This document shows positions 53,359-63,710 of a stretch of 64,000 nt of DNA, one piece after another. The first letter of the stretch is position 1. The number at the start of each line of letters is the position of its first letter. Under the pieces are notes generated by a model that ran no database searches, was not told where the DNA came from, and worked only from the letters and a program-made list of their open reading frames with translations. The position numbers and the translations under genes were made by a program. Source of the stretch: Burkholderiales bacterium RIFCSPLOWO2_02_FULL_57_36 (lineage in GTDB: Bacteria > Pseudomonadota > Gammaproteobacteria > Burkholderiales > Burkholderiaceae_D). The stretch covers positions 23,758-87,757 of the forward strand of contig MESE01000091.1 in assembly GCA_001770855.1 (NCBI GenBank), given 5' to 3'.

Positions 53359-56067
53359 ATGAAATCAAAACTGTCTGCCGAGGAACAATTGCGGCTTGAG
53401 GATTTACTTAGGTACGATATCCTCGATACCGCGCCCGAGGCCGATTTCGACGACTTCACGACGCTTGCCTCCAATATTTGCGGCACACCGGTTGCGGTCA
53501 TCACACTTCTCGATGAAAACCGGCAGTGGTTCAAGTCGCGCGTCGGCCTGGAGGTGAGCGAGACCCCGCGCGCGATCGCTTTTTGCGCACATACAGTGGC
53601 GAGCGGGAATTTTTTTGTCGTGCACGATGCATTGAAAGATCCGCGCTTCAGCGACAATCCGCTGGTGATCGGACGTCCCAATATCCGCTTTTACGCAGGA
53701 GCGCCGCTGATCACGCCGCGAGGCTATGCAATTGGCACTCTTTCGGTGGTCGATTTCGTGCCGCGCGCCTTGACCGAATATCAGGAACAGGCGTTGCGCA
53801 AACTGGCTCGCCATGTGATGGTGCTCCTTGAGTTAAGGAAAAATGTTGCGACACTTACCATTGCCGTCAACGAACGCGATCGCGCGGAACGGGAATTAAG
53901 GAAGATACAGGGGGAGCTTGAAACCCGGGTGAGCGAACGCAGCGCGGCGTTGGCCGATACCAATGCGACGCTGCGCGGCGAGGTTGGCGAGCGGATCAAG
54001 GAAAAAAATCTTTCGGATGCATTGATCAACAGCCTGCCGGGCATATTTTACGTATTCGACGATGCCGGCCGCTTCTTGCGCTGGAATTACAATTTCGGGC
54101 AGGTCACCGGTTTTGGCGATGAGGAAATCGCGCGGATGAATCCGCTGGATCTCTTTGGCAGCGCCGAGGACAAGCAGTTGATCGCGGGAAAAGTCGCGGA
54201 GGCATTTGCCGATGGCTATATGCGGGTGGAAGCGCCGTTGCGCATCAAGAGCGGCAACAGGATTCCCTATTTGTTCAACGCAGTGCGGGTGCGGATCGGG
54301 GAAAAAATCTGCCTGTCCGGCATGGGTATCGACATTACAGAGCGCAAGCTGTTCGAACAATCCCTGCGCGAAGCAGAAGAACGTTATCGCCGGCTGATCG
54401 AACTCTCGCCGGATGCAATCTTCGTGATGAAGGGCGACCGCTGCACCTTTGCCAACAAGGCGGGCCTGCAGTTGCTGGGAGCGGAAACCCAGGACCAGCT
54501 TGCCGAAAAATCGATCCTGGACCTGGTTCATCCCGATTACCGGAAAGAAATCATGCAGCGCATGCGCAGGCTGGAACAGCAAGGCCATCAGGTCGCACGC
54601 CTCGAAGAAAAGTTCATCCAGCTCGACGGCACCGTGGTCGATGTCGAAGTGGCCGCGGCGCCTTTTACCGATCACGGCGAGCCGGCGCGCTTGCTGGTGG
54701 CACGAGACATCACCGAATCCCGGCGCCACAAGGAACAGCTGGAACGCCAGGCCAACTACGATGAGTTGACACAACTGGCCAATCGCCATCTGTTGAACGA
54801 CCGTATCCGGCAGGCGATGGCCCATGCCGACCGCACTCGGGCAATGGCGATCGTCGCTTTCATCGATCTGGACAACTTCAAGCTGATCAACGAAACGCTG
54901 GGGCATGACCTCGGCGATCAGCTCCTGATTCAGGTTGCGGAGCGACTGAAACAATGCGTGCGTGACGGCGACACGGTCGCGCGCCACGGTGGCGATGAAT
55001 TCGTGCTGGTGCTGTACGACCAGATCGACGAAGAGGCGATTGCAGCTTCGATCGGCCGGCTGGTGGAGCGCATCTCGCAACCGTTTACCGTGTCCGGGCA
55101 TCAGCTATTCATCACCTGCAGCATCGGATTGAGCGTTTATCCGCGCGATGGACACGATGTGCAAACCTTGCTCAAGCATGCCGATGCCGCAATGTACGAG
55201 GCCAAGGCGGAGGGGCGCAACCAGTTCCAGTTTTTCATCCCGAGCATGAACGAGCGCATCCGCAATCGCTTCACGATGGAGGCCAAGCTGCGCCATGCGA
55301 TCGAGCGCAAGGAATTCCTGCTGTATTACCAGCCGCAGGTCGATCTGGCAAGCGGCGAGATAATCGGAACAGAGGCGCTGATCCGCTGGATGGATCCGGA
55401 AACCGGCTTGCAATCGCCTTTGAAATTCATTCCGGTTGCCGAAGAAGCCGGCCTGATCGTGCCGATCGGGAAGTGGGTGCTGGAGCAGGCCTGCATGCAA
55501 AACAAGCTGCTGCAGGACGCCGGGTATGCCGGGCTCACCGTATCGGTCAATCTGTCGCCCCGCCAGTTTTCGCCGGAGCTATTGGTTGAGTCGATTCAGC
55601 ATGCGCTCAAGTGCTCCGGGTTGGCTGCAAATTTCCTGAACCTGGAAGTCACCGAAAGCATGGTGATGAATCGTCCCGAGGAGGCTAAGCAGATCCTGCA
55701 TGAATTGAAGCGCATGGGCGTGCGCCTGGCGATCGACGATTTCGGTATCGGCTATTCCAGCCTGAGCTATCTGCAGCGCTTTCCGGTGGATCAGTTGAAA
55801 ATAGATCAGTCGTTTGTGCTGCGGGTGGCGGACGACCCGAGCGATGCTGCAATCACGAAGGCCGTCATCTCGCTCGGGCACAGCCTGAAGCTGAATGTAA
55901 TCGCCGAAGGCGTGTGCAGCGAGCGGCAATTGACGTTCCTGCGCGAGCATGCGTGCGATGAAATACAGGGCAACTATTTTTGCAAGGCGGTGCCGTTCGA
56001 TCAGTTGCGAAAATTTCTTGAAAGCCGGCAGTCGCGGGCATCGGGATCACGTCCGTTTCGCATGTAG
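53359..56067 (+). CDS. GAF-PAS-PAS-GGDEF-EAL protein
   Basis: 902 aa from ATG 53359; a longer frame begins at 53158. GAF domain (about 10-160; TAPEADFDDFTTLASNICGTPVAVITLLDE, FCAHTVASG, GTLSVVDFVPR), then two PAS domains (about 220-330 and 335-455), GGDEF (GGDEF with RDGD I-site) and EAL (TEALIRW, DDFGIGYSS). Both enzymatic motifs look complete. The GAF is similar to that at the end of the AI-2E permease (22863-25364). Soluble, so it senses cytoplasmic ligands. It converges with the Cache protein gene, 50 bp away. Confidence 0.9.
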   Translation: MKSKLSAEEQLRLEDLLRYDILDTAPEADFDDFTTLASNICGTPVAVITLLDENRQWFKSRVGLEVSETPRAIAFCAHTVASGNFFVVHDALKDPRFSDNPLVIGRPNIRFYAGAPLITPRGYAIGTLSVVDFVPRALTEYQEQALRKLARHVMVLLELRKNVATLTIAVNERDRAERELRKIQGELETRVSERSAALADTNATLRGEVGERIKEKNLSDALINSLPGIFYVFDDAGRFLRWNYNFGQVTGFGDEEIARMNPLDLFGSAEDKQLIAGKVAEAFADGYMRVEAPLRIKSGNRIPYLFNAVRVRIGEKICLSGMGIDITERKLFEQSLREAEERYRRLIELSPDAIFVMKGDRCTFANKAGLQLLGAETQDQLAEKSILDLVHPDYRKEIMQRMRRLEQQGHQVARLEEKFIQLDGTVVDVEVAAAPFTDHGEPARLLVARDITESRRHKEQLERQANYDELTQLANRHLLNDRIRQAMAHADRTRAMAIVAFIDLDNFKLINETLGHDLGDQLLIQVAERLKQCVRDGDTVARHGGDEFVLVLYDQIDEEAIAASIGRLVERISQPFTVSGHQLFITCSIGLSVYPRDGHDVQTLLKHADAAMYEAKAEGRNQFQFFIPSMNERIRNRFTMEAKLRHAIERKEFLLYYQPQVDLASGEIIGTEALIRWMDPETGLQSPLKFIPVAEEAGLIVPIGKWVLEQACMQNKLLQDAGYAGLTVSVNLSPRQFSPELLVESIQHALKCSGLAANFLNLEVTESMVMNRPEEAKQILHELKRMGVRLAIDDFGIGYSSLSYLQRFPVDQLKIDQSFVLRVADDPSDAAITKAVISLGHSLKLNVIAEGVCSERQLTFLREHACDEIQGNYFCKAVPFDQLRKFLESRQSRASGSRPFRM

Positions 56068-56117
56068 GGCATCCGGCATGGTTTTTCTCTTGCTCTGGCC
56101 GTTTGATCAACTCGCCC

Positions 56118-58856
56118 CTAAATTGCGGCCGCGATGTCTTGCTGCATCGATGGCGGGAAAAGAAAGCGTTTCAAGATCAGCGATGCCGCTTCGGTAGCGG
56201 CGACCGGGAGCGACACGAAATTCCCCTGGATCTCGTCGCAGGAAAGCGCCTGCAACTCGCGCAACTGCTCCAGCGTTTCCACGCCTTCCGCGACGATGCA
56301 CAGATCGAGCGCGTTGGCCATTGACATGATGGCCTTGAAAAACGCTTTGCCTTCGACGCCATCGCACAGGCTCATCGTGAATGCGCGATCGACTTTCAAG
56401 ACGTCGACATTGAGCCGCTGCAGTTGCGACAACGATGAATATCCGGTACCGAAATCATCCACCAGCAGCTTGACGCCGAGCGCGCGGACCGCATCGATTC
56501 TCTCCGACACGATCTCGTCTTGTCCGATCATGCAAGACTCGGTGAGTTCCACGCCGATCAGCGTCGGATCGATCGCATATTTTTCCATGGCTGACGCGAG
56601 TATCGATTTCACATTCCCGTCGCTGAACTGAAGCGCGGAAACGTTGATGGAGATCGGAACCAGAGGCAGGCCCTGTTCCTTCCACTGCGCCAGTTGGGCG
56701 CAGGCTTTTTCGATCACCATCTTGCCAATATCCAGGATCAGCCGGGTATCTTCCGCCATCTGGATGAATTCCAGCGGCGGTATCAAGCCGAGTTTGGGAT
56801 GCATCCATCGCACCAGTGCCTCCATGCTGCATAATTTTCCGGTGAAGGTATCTACCCTCGGCTGGTAATGCAACACGAATTCGTCGCGTTCGATTGCTTC
56901 CCGAAGCGCCTGCTCTCTATTGATGCGCAGGATCAGGCTATCCGACAGATGGGAATGATAAAAATGATAGCGCCCCTTACCGGCGGCCTTCGCCGAATAC
57001 ATCGCAATATCGGCGTGTTTCAACAGCGTTTCGCCGTCCTGCCCGTCCTGCGGAAACATGCTGATGCCGATTGACGCCTGCACGCGATGGCCGGCTGACA
57101 GTGCAAGCGTAAACGGCTCGCCAAGCGCGTTGATGGCCAGTTTGGCCACACGCGATACATCTTCCATGTGGCGCACATGTTCAAGGACAATCGTGAACTC
57201 GTCGCCTCCGAGACGCGCCACATGGTCGCTGGCGCGTGTCAGGGTTGTCAGGCGCTTCGCTGCTGCCTTCAACAGTTCGTCGCCGGCCGCATGGCCAAGC
57301 GTATCGTTAATGTTCTTGAAGTCGTCCAGATCGATAAACAGGATCGCCAGCCCGGTGCCATTACTGGCGGCTTGCTTCACCGCTGCCGGAAGATAATTTG
57401 CGAGCCAGTGCCGGTTTGGAAGCGCGGTCAGCGCGTCCGCGTTCGCCATGATCGACAACGCCTGTTCGTGGGCCTTGGACTCGGAAATATCGCGTACCGT
57501 CATGGCCAGTCCGGCGCCCGAGAGAACCAGTCGCCGGTACACCCAATTTGCCTTGAGCGCGCTGGATGGCGGCACCCGCATTTCTTCTTCATAAAAGCCG
57601 GTTTCCATCGCACGGCGAAACATTGCGATTTCATCCTGCAGCGAACCGCTCGCGGTAAGGTCTGAAATTTTTCGCCCGACCAAGCGCTCCTTGATCGCGC
57701 CGACCAAAGCGGCGCCGCGCTCATTGCAGTCCTCGATCTGGAAGTCCGCGATACGATCGGCTTCATCGTACAAAGGCCGAATCATGTAAAAGCCTTCGTT
57801 TGCGGCATCGACAGCCAGAAGATAGGTTTTCTTTATTTCATCCGCCTGGTGGTTTCTCCACGCCAGCCTTGCGGACAACATCATGCCGGCTATCGCGGAC
57901 AGAAACAGAAATACACTGCCGATTGCGGCAAAACTGCGGTATCTGCGTGCCAATGACTCATATCCGGCAAGCGCATTTTTTTTCGAAATTCCGGCCAGCG
58001 TAAGCAGCGGATACTTGTCCAGCTTGTTCCACGCGACGATACGCTCCTGATCGTCAATGAACTTTTCCTTGGGTTCCTCAATGACGCCGCTTGGACGGTC
58101 GAATACCGGATCGGATCGATAGAAAGTAGTTGTCCTCGCGGAGGCGTCGCCCATCTTGGTAGCGAGCAACGGACCGGCTGTCAATCTGACGGTGATGAAA
58201 TCGCCGCCGCCCGGGTTGGGTCCCTCGTAAAAGGTCGTCAGGTAATGCGGCTCCACGGTAACGAAGACGACGCCATCGAACGAGCCGTCATTTGCATCCA
58301 ATCGCCGCGTGAAATGAATGACCGGTTTGTTGATCCTGGATACGAACTCCGGATTGACCGGAGTGACCATAATGGTGTCGTTCGACGGCCCGTTTTTGTG
58401 CGCCTGAAACCAGGTGCTGTTCGCGTAATTTCGGGGTTTCTGGAGTTTCGGTATTTCGAGAGTACTGGTAATCAGCGTGCCGTTGCGATCCGCGACGGAA
58501 ACAAAGTAATCGTCGGCAGGCGGATGAAGCCCATACCGCAACTGGTCCTCCAGTTGAACGCGGCCGCCGGTTGCTTTCCAATAGTATTTAATGCTGAGCG
58601 TAATCTGGTCGAGCTGCTCTATCGAGCGCGCCAGTTGCTCGGCATAGGCTTTTGACAGCGAGGCTGCATGCTTGTAGGTGCTGTTTTCCGCAGCGTCACG
58701 TTCTTCTCTCAATTCAGAAAGAGCGATGCTCCACATCAAGATACCGAGTAATCCGCAAATCACGGGCCATGCAAACACGATGTGAAGGTTTTTTTGCAGA
58801 AAGCCGAATTCCTGCATTTCCGACGCTGACTTTTTGCGGACGTTCATTTCGGACAT
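56118..58856 (-). CDS. Cache-PAS-GGDEF-EAL membrane protein
   Basis: 912 aa from ATG 58856 (58889 also possible). Two membrane helices (near residues 25-45 and 305-325) flank a large periplasmic dCache domain (LEDQLRYGLHPPADDYFVSVADRNGTLIT; later VVFVTVEPHYL). Then PAS (DFQIEDCNERGAALVGAI), GGDEF (GGDEF with RASD I-site) and EAL (MEALVRW, DDFGTGYSS). Dual-domain c-di-GMP enzyme that reads a periplasmic small molecule, perhaps an amino acid or organic acid. Confidence 0.9.
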   Translation of the reverse strand: MSEMNVRKKSASEMQEFGFLQKNLHIVFAWPVICGLLGILMWSIALSELREERDAAENSTYKHAASLSKAYAEQLARSIEQLDQITLSIKYYWKATGGRVQLEDQLRYGLHPPADDYFVSVADRNGTLITSTLEIPKLQKPRNYANSTWFQAHKNGPSNDTIMVTPVNPEFVSRINKPVIHFTRRLDANDGSFDGVVFVTVEPHYLTTFYEGPNPGGGDFITVRLTAGPLLATKMGDASARTTTFYRSDPVFDRPSGVIEEPKEKFIDDQERIVAWNKLDKYPLLTLAGISKKNALAGYESLARRYRSFAAIGSVFLFLSAIAGMMLSARLAWRNHQADEIKKTYLLAVDAANEGFYMIRPLYDEADRIADFQIEDCNERGAALVGAIKERLVGRKISDLTASGSLQDEIAMFRRAMETGFYEEEMRVPPSSALKANWVYRRLVLSGAGLAMTVRDISESKAHEQALSIMANADALTALPNRHWLANYLPAAVKQAASNGTGLAILFIDLDDFKNINDTLGHAAGDELLKAAAKRLTTLTRASDHVARLGGDEFTIVLEHVRHMEDVSRVAKLAINALGEPFTLALSAGHRVQASIGISMFPQDGQDGETLLKHADIAMYSAKAAGKGRYHFYHSHLSDSLILRINREQALREAIERDEFVLHYQPRVDTFTGKLCSMEALVRWMHPKLGLIPPLEFIQMAEDTRLILDIGKMVIEKACAQLAQWKEQGLPLVPISINVSALQFSDGNVKSILASAMEKYAIDPTLIGVELTESCMIGQDEIVSERIDAVRALGVKLLVDDFGTGYSSLSQLQRLNVDVLKVDRAFTMSLCDGVEGKAFFKAIMSMANALDLCIVAEGVETLEQLRELQALSCDEIQGNFVSLPVAATEAASLILKRFLFPPSMQQDIAAAI

Positions 58857-59317
58857 TGCATGGCCTTGTTTTTGGGAAGGCAATGTCATGCAGTAATATT
58901 CACGGGTTTTCGTGACCGTGACCCACTAAAAATGCCGACGACATTCCGCTCGTGACGACGTTCTGATAAAGCAAGTGACGCAACTTTACAATCGGTAACA
59001 TAATCGCGATTATTTTCATGGATGGCGAATCGATACTTGAATACCCTGTATAGAAAGATACGCTCGTGTCTAAGTTCCTATAAATGTTAATTAATGTATT
59101 GGCGTATATCACAACTTCTTCGCAAGCAAGGCGGTAGGCTGCTCGAATCGGGAAGCGCCATGCATGCGGCGATTCGATTTAAAATGTGCGGCAGAATCAT
59201 TGCTGATTGGCATTTCTCGATGAAGTAAAGCCGCTTGAGTTTTTAATTTTGGCTTGAAGCAGATTAACCAGTCAATTTTCGGAAACCGATGGTTCGCCGC
59301 TTGGCATTTTTAAAATA
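58857..59317. other. Divergent promoter region, nothing specific recognised
   Basis: About 460 bp between the Cache protein gene and the second receptor operon. AT-rich near 59020-59110. It should hold both promoters. The sequence GCAGATTAACC at 59258-59268 resembles a stretch upstream of the first receptor (minus strand, near 6970), but the match is too short to be meaningful. Confidence 0.4.
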
Positions 59318-61210
59318 ATGACTACTATAAAATCAAAACTTCGTCTCCGTTGCTTGGCGATACTTCTTGCTTTCGCGCCGATCCCGTCTCTTGCCGCGCT
59401 TCAGTATGCGGCGCTTGCCGATATGTCGCTCGAACAACTTGCCGATATCGTCGTGACGTCGGTATCGCGCCGCCAGGAGCGGCTGGCCGATGCCGCCGCT
59501 TCGATTTTCGTCATCAGCCACGAAGACATCCGCCGGTCAGGCGCCACCAGCCTGCCGGAAGCATTGCGCCTGGCGCCGAACCTGCAAGTGGCGCGCATCG
59601 ACAGCCACCAATATGCAATTACCGCGCGCGGCTTCAACAGTTCGACCGCCAACAAGCTGCTGGTATTGATTGACGGCCGCACCGTCTACACGCCGCTTTT
59701 TTCGGGTGTGTTCTGGGATGCGCAGCAGGTGATGCTGGAAGATGTGGAGCGCATCGAAGTGATCAGCGGGCCGGGCGGCACGCTATGGGGCGCGAATGCG
59801 GTCAACGGTGTGATCAATGTCATTACGCGTTCTGCGCAGGATACGCAAGGCACGCTGGTCGTTGCGGGCGCAGGCAACCGCAAGCGGGGCGCGGCGGCGC
59901 GAACCGGCGGCAAGCTGGGTGAAAACGGCCATTACCGCGTGTATGGCCAGGGTTTCGATCGTGCGCATTCGGAGCGGGCCGGCGGCATCGCGGTTCGCGA
60001 TGCCGGACGCACGGGGCAAGTCGGTTTCCGCGCCGATTTCGGCGAACAAGTCGATCGATTCACGCTGCAAGGCGATGCCTATCGAGGCCGTATCGAACAG
60101 GTGCCGGCGGAAAAGGAAATTTCCGGCGTCAATCTTTTGGCGCGCTGGGATCGGCGTTTGGCGAACGGCTCGGCGCTGCATGTGCAAACCTACTATGACC
60201 ACACCGAACGCGATCATCCTGGCACCTTCAGCGAGAAACTCGATATCTTCGATATCGAATTCAATCATGCATTGCAGCCGGCGCTTGGCCACAAACTGAT
60301 TTTGGGCGCCGGCTACAGGTATGCGCGCGATCGCGTCGGCAACAGCGCCGTGCTGGCTTTTTTGCCCGCCGAACGTAATCTGGAGAAGGGTAACATCTTC
60401 ATCCAGGATGAGATCGCATTGCGTCCGGATCTCGATCTGACGCTCGGCCTCAAGGCTGAAAGCAATCCCTACACCGGTTTTGAATATCTGCCTAACCTGC
60501 GCCTCGCATGGCGGCCGAACCATAACAGCCTGCTTTGGGGCGCGTTGTCGCGGGCGGTGCGGGCGCCGGCGCGCATCGATCGGGAATTCTTTGTGCCCGG
60601 CAGCCCGCCATACCAAATTGCCGGCGGGCCGAATTTCAGATCAGAATTGGCGAACGTGTTTGAAATCGGCTATCGCGCGCAGCCGACAAGCAGCGTCTCT
60701 TATTCGGTGACTGCCTTTCATCACGACTTCAGTCGCTTGCGCAGCGTCGAGCCGAGTCCGATCGGGGAGATGCTGGAAAACCGCATTGGCGGAACCATGA
60801 CCGGCATTGAAACCTGGGGCAGCTATCGGGTAACGGATGCGTGGCGGCTGAGCGCCGGCCTGGTCGCGATGAACCAAAGGTTGAGGCGCGATCCCGGCAG
60901 CGCCGACCTGCGCGGTCTTCCCGCGCTTGCTAATGACCCGAAGCGCACATGGATGCTGCGTTCGATGTTCGACATTACACCGCGTCACGAATTCGACCTT
61001 ACCGTGCGGCATGTCGGCGACTTGCCCAATCCGGCGGTTCCAGCGTATACCGCGGTGGATGCGCAGCTGGGTTGGCGGCCTGATCCCGATGTCGAAATTT
61101 CCCTGTCCGTGCAAAACCTGTTCGATTCCGAGCATGCCGAATTCGGCTCTCTCGCGGCCCGCTCCGAGTTCGAGCGCAGCATTTTCCTGAAATTGCTATG
61201 GCGGCTGTGA
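59318..61210 (+). CDS. TonB-dependent receptor, first gene of second yfiR/CHASE8 operon
   Basis: 630 aa. Signal peptide ends at PSLAALQ. Plug domain: SRRQERLADAAASIFVISHEDIRRSG, LVLIDGRTVYTPLFSGVFWD, RIEVISGPGGTLWGANAVNGVINV. The barrel ends in LLWRL, an unusual non-aromatic last residue. It belongs to the same general receptor type as 4913-6916 but is clearly different in sequence. The ligand is unknown. Its end overlaps the YfiR-like gene. Confidence 0.9.
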   Translation: MTTIKSKLRLRCLAILLAFAPIPSLAALQYAALADMSLEQLADIVVTSVSRRQERLADAAASIFVISHEDIRRSGATSLPEALRLAPNLQVARIDSHQYAITARGFNSSTANKLLVLIDGRTVYTPLFSGVFWDAQQVMLEDVERIEVISGPGGTLWGANAVNGVINVITRSAQDTQGTLVVAGAGNRKRGAAARTGGKLGENGHYRVYGQGFDRAHSERAGGIAVRDAGRTGQVGFRADFGEQVDRFTLQGDAYRGRIEQVPAEKEISGVNLLARWDRRLANGSALHVQTYYDHTERDHPGTFSEKLDIFDIEFNHALQPALGHKLILGAGYRYARDRVGNSAVLAFLPAERNLEKGNIFIQDEIALRPDLDLTLGLKAESNPYTGFEYLPNLRLAWRPNHNSLLWGALSRAVRAPARIDREFFVPGSPPYQIAGGPNFRSELANVFEIGYRAQPTSSVSYSVTAFHHDFSRLRSVEPSPIGEMLENRIGGTMTGIETWGSYRVTDAWRLSAGLVAMNQRLRRDPGSADLRGLPALANDPKRTWMLRSMFDITPRHEFDLTVRHVGDLPNPAVPAYTAVDAQLGWRPDPDVEISLSVQNLFDSEHAEFGSLAARSEFERSIFLKLLWRL

Positions 61211-61815
61211 TGAATTTTGCGAGAGGAAAATTGGTGAAATTTCGGTCGCAAACCCGGCGGCGAGTGCTCGTGCTCTTGCTCGCATCCGTGGTTATCGCCG
61301 CCGCTTCTCCCGTGCGCGCGGCACCCGAAGGCGTCAACGGCAACGGACTTGAGCGCGGCGTGAAAGCCGCATTCCTATACAAGTTTCTCGGCTACATAGA
61401 ATGGCCGCCCACCGTCTTTCCCCGGCCCGATTCCCCATTCGTGATCGGTGTGGTCGGGGACGATGCGGTTGCCGCCGAGCTTGCGCATATCGCAAGCGGA
61501 CGCACCGTCAACAACCGGCCGGTGACCGTCATGCGGGTCAATGAAAAAGAGCCGCTGTCCGGGATTCATATGCTGTTCATCGGACGCAGCGTCGGCGCGC
61601 GGCAGCAACAGTTACTGGAGATGGGACAGAAATATTCGATCCTTACCGTCACGGAAACGGAAGACGCCCTCGCGCAAGGCAGTGTGATCAATTTCCGCCT
61701 GACGGAAGGCCGTGTGCGCTTCGAAGTGTCACTGGCGGCCGCCGAGAAAAGCGACCTGAAACTGAGCTCCAGGATGCTGTCCGTTGCGTCGCTGGTACAT
61801 GGGTCCCGCCGATGA
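61210..61815 (+). CDS. YfiR-like periplasmic protein (DUF4154), second copy
   Basis: 201 aa from ATG 61210, which overlaps the receptor stop (TGATG); ATG 61198 is four codons longer. Signal peptide ends VRAAPE. Family motif VKAAFLYKFLGYIEWPPTVF, and the ending VRFEVSLAAAEKSDLKLSSRMLSVASLV, are clear. Unlike copy one, it has no cysteine at all: the two disulfide positions are V and I. So redox control by that disulfide is not possible here. The start of the next gene overlaps the stop by 4 bp. Confidence 0.87.
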   Translation: MNFARGKLVKFRSQTRRRVLVLLLASVVIAAASPVRAAPEGVNGNGLERGVKAAFLYKFLGYIEWPPTVFPRPDSPFVIGVVGDDAVAAELAHIASGRTVNNRPVTVMRVNEKEPLSGIHMLFIGRSVGARQQQLLEMGQKYSILTVTETEDALAQGSVINFRLTEGRVRFEVSLAAAEKSDLKLSSRMLSVASLVHGSRR

Positions 61816-63710
61816 TGCAATCGATCACGCGTTCGATTTCGCGCAGACTGATGCTGGTGGTGCTGGCGACGACTTTCGTGGCGCTCCTGATATCCGGCAC
61901 TGCCATGCTGGTCTATGACATACGGACTTATCGAGATTCGTGGATCGACGATTTGCTGACGCAGGCCGATATTGTGGCTGAAGTCAGTGCGGCCACTGTC
62001 GCATTCGACGATCCCAAGGCGGCTCGGGAAAACCTGGCGTTGCTGCGCACGCGGCCGAACATTCTGGAAGCGGCGATTTACGGGCCGGATGGCAAATTAT
62101 TCGCAACGTATTTTGTCGACAAGTCGGGCGACGTCAAGTTTCCTGAGCGTCCGGAATGGAGCGGATATCGTATTGAAGGCGACCGGATCTCGGTGTTCCA
62201 TCGAATCGTGAAAAACCAGGAAGTGGTCGGTACGGTATATCTGCGCGCGCGCTACGAACTGCTGGTACGCCTTAAAAATTACATGCTGATCCTGGCATCA
62301 GTCATGGCCGGCAGCCTGATCTTCGCGGCGCTGATTTCGACCTGGCTCAGGGCCGCATTTACCAAACCGATACTCGAAATCACCCGTGTCGCGCGAAATG
62401 TGATGCAGCGCCGGGATTTTTCCTTGCGCGCGCAAAAGTCCACCGAAGATGAAATCGGCGTGCTGGCCGATGCGTTCAACGACATGCTCAACGAAGTCGA
62501 GCGGCGCGCCAAGGCATTGGAAGAATCGAACCGGATACTCGAACATGAAATGATGGAGCGCCTCGGTGCGGAACAGGCGCTGCGGGTTGCGGACCGCCGC
62601 AAGGATGAGTTTCTCGCAACGCTGGCGCATGAGTTGCGCAACCCGCTTGCGCCTTTGCTCAACGGAATCGAGATCTTGCGCGCGGCGAACACCCCTCCTG
62701 ATGTATCGCAGAAGGCCCGCGACATCATGGAGCGCCAGCTCAAGCAGATGGTGCGCCTGGTGGACGATCTGCTCGACGTGTCGCGCATCACCACCGGCAA
62801 GCTGGCGGTCAAGAAAGAACGGGTCGAGCTCCAAGCCATCATGCGCAGCGCGGTTGAATCGGCGGGTTCGTTTATTGAAAAATGCGGACATATGCTCAGG
62901 ACCGACATGCCGGTCGCGCCGGTATATCTGGACGGGGATCCGGTGCGGCTCGCGCAGGTGTTTTCAAACCTGCTTAATAATGCGGCGAAATATACCAATC
63001 ACGGCGGGCATATCGTATTTGCGGCAGCGCTGGAGCAGAATCGGATCACGGTCAAGGTGAATGACGATGGAATCGGTATTGCCAAGGAAATGCTTCCCAG
63101 AATTTTCGACATGTTTACCCAAGCCGATTATTCACTGGAACGATCTCATGCGGGCTTGGGCGTCGGCCTGTCCTTATCCAAGCGCCTGATCGAGCTGCAT
63201 GGGGGAAAGATCGAAGCATGCAGTGAAGGCGTTGGCCGGGGTAGCACTTTCATTGTGCAACTTCCGGCAGCGCTCAGGAGCGGGCCGTCCACGGATCGGC
63301 AAACCGGTTCCAGTATCAGCCCGGCTGCCGAGCGCCACCGGATATTGCTGGCCGATGACAATGTCGACTTTGCCACCAGCATGGGGACGCTGCTATCCGC
63401 AATGGGGCATGATGTGCGCGTGACGCATGACGGCGCGGCGGCGCTTGAGGTGGCGGCAGGATTCGAGCCGGAATTTGCATTCCTGGATATCGGACTGCCA
63501 AAATTGAACGGCTATGAACTTGCGCGGCGCTTGCGCGAACATCCATCGACGGCCGGTACCGTGCTGGTCGCCGTAACCGGGTGGGGACAGGAGAAGGATC
63601 GTGCGCTCGCCCGCCAGGCGGGGTTCGACCATCACCTGGTAAAGCCGGTTGAATTTGCTCAGATACAGGCGGTGCTGGGTACGGAACGGCGGCGCGATCT
63701 GAAGATATGA
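61812..63710 (+). CDS. CHASE8-HAMP hybrid histidine kinase
   Basis: 632 aa. Helix about 12-34, periplasmic CHASE8-like domain (about 40-150; AEVSAATVAFDDPKAARENLALL), helix about 158-178, HAMP (about 180-232), HisKA with H273 in TLAHELRNPL, HATPase_c (NLLNNAAKYT, DDGIGI, GLGVGLSL), then a receiver with phospho-acceptor D559 (FAFLDIGLPK) and the Lys in LVKPV. It has the same front end as the GGDEF-EAL protein at 2496-4382 but ends in a phosphorelay module. It belongs to an operon with the receptor and YfiR-like genes. No downstream Hpt or regulator gene is visible. Confidence 0.92.
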   Translation: MMQSITRSISRRLMLVVLATTFVALLISGTAMLVYDIRTYRDSWIDDLLTQADIVAEVSAATVAFDDPKAARENLALLRTRPNILEAAIYGPDGKLFATYFVDKSGDVKFPERPEWSGYRIEGDRISVFHRIVKNQEVVGTVYLRARYELLVRLKNYMLILASVMAGSLIFAALISTWLRAAFTKPILEITRVARNVMQRRDFSLRAQKSTEDEIGVLADAFNDMLNEVERRAKALEESNRILEHEMMERLGAEQALRVADRRKDEFLATLAHELRNPLAPLLNGIEILRAANTPPDVSQKARDIMERQLKQMVRLVDDLLDVSRITTGKLAVKKERVELQAIMRSAVESAGSFIEKCGHMLRTDMPVAPVYLDGDPVRLAQVFSNLLNNAAKYTNHGGHIVFAAALEQNRITVKVNDDGIGIAKEMLPRIFDMFTQADYSLERSHAGLGVGLSLSKRLIELHGGKIEACSEGVGRGSTFIVQLPAALRSGPSTDRQTGSSISPAAERHRILLADDNVDFATSMGTLLSAMGHDVRVTHDGAAALEVAAGFEPEFAFLDIGLPKLNGYELARRLREHPSTAGTVLVAVTGWGQEKDRALARQAGFDHHLVKPVEFAQIQAVLGTERRRDLKI

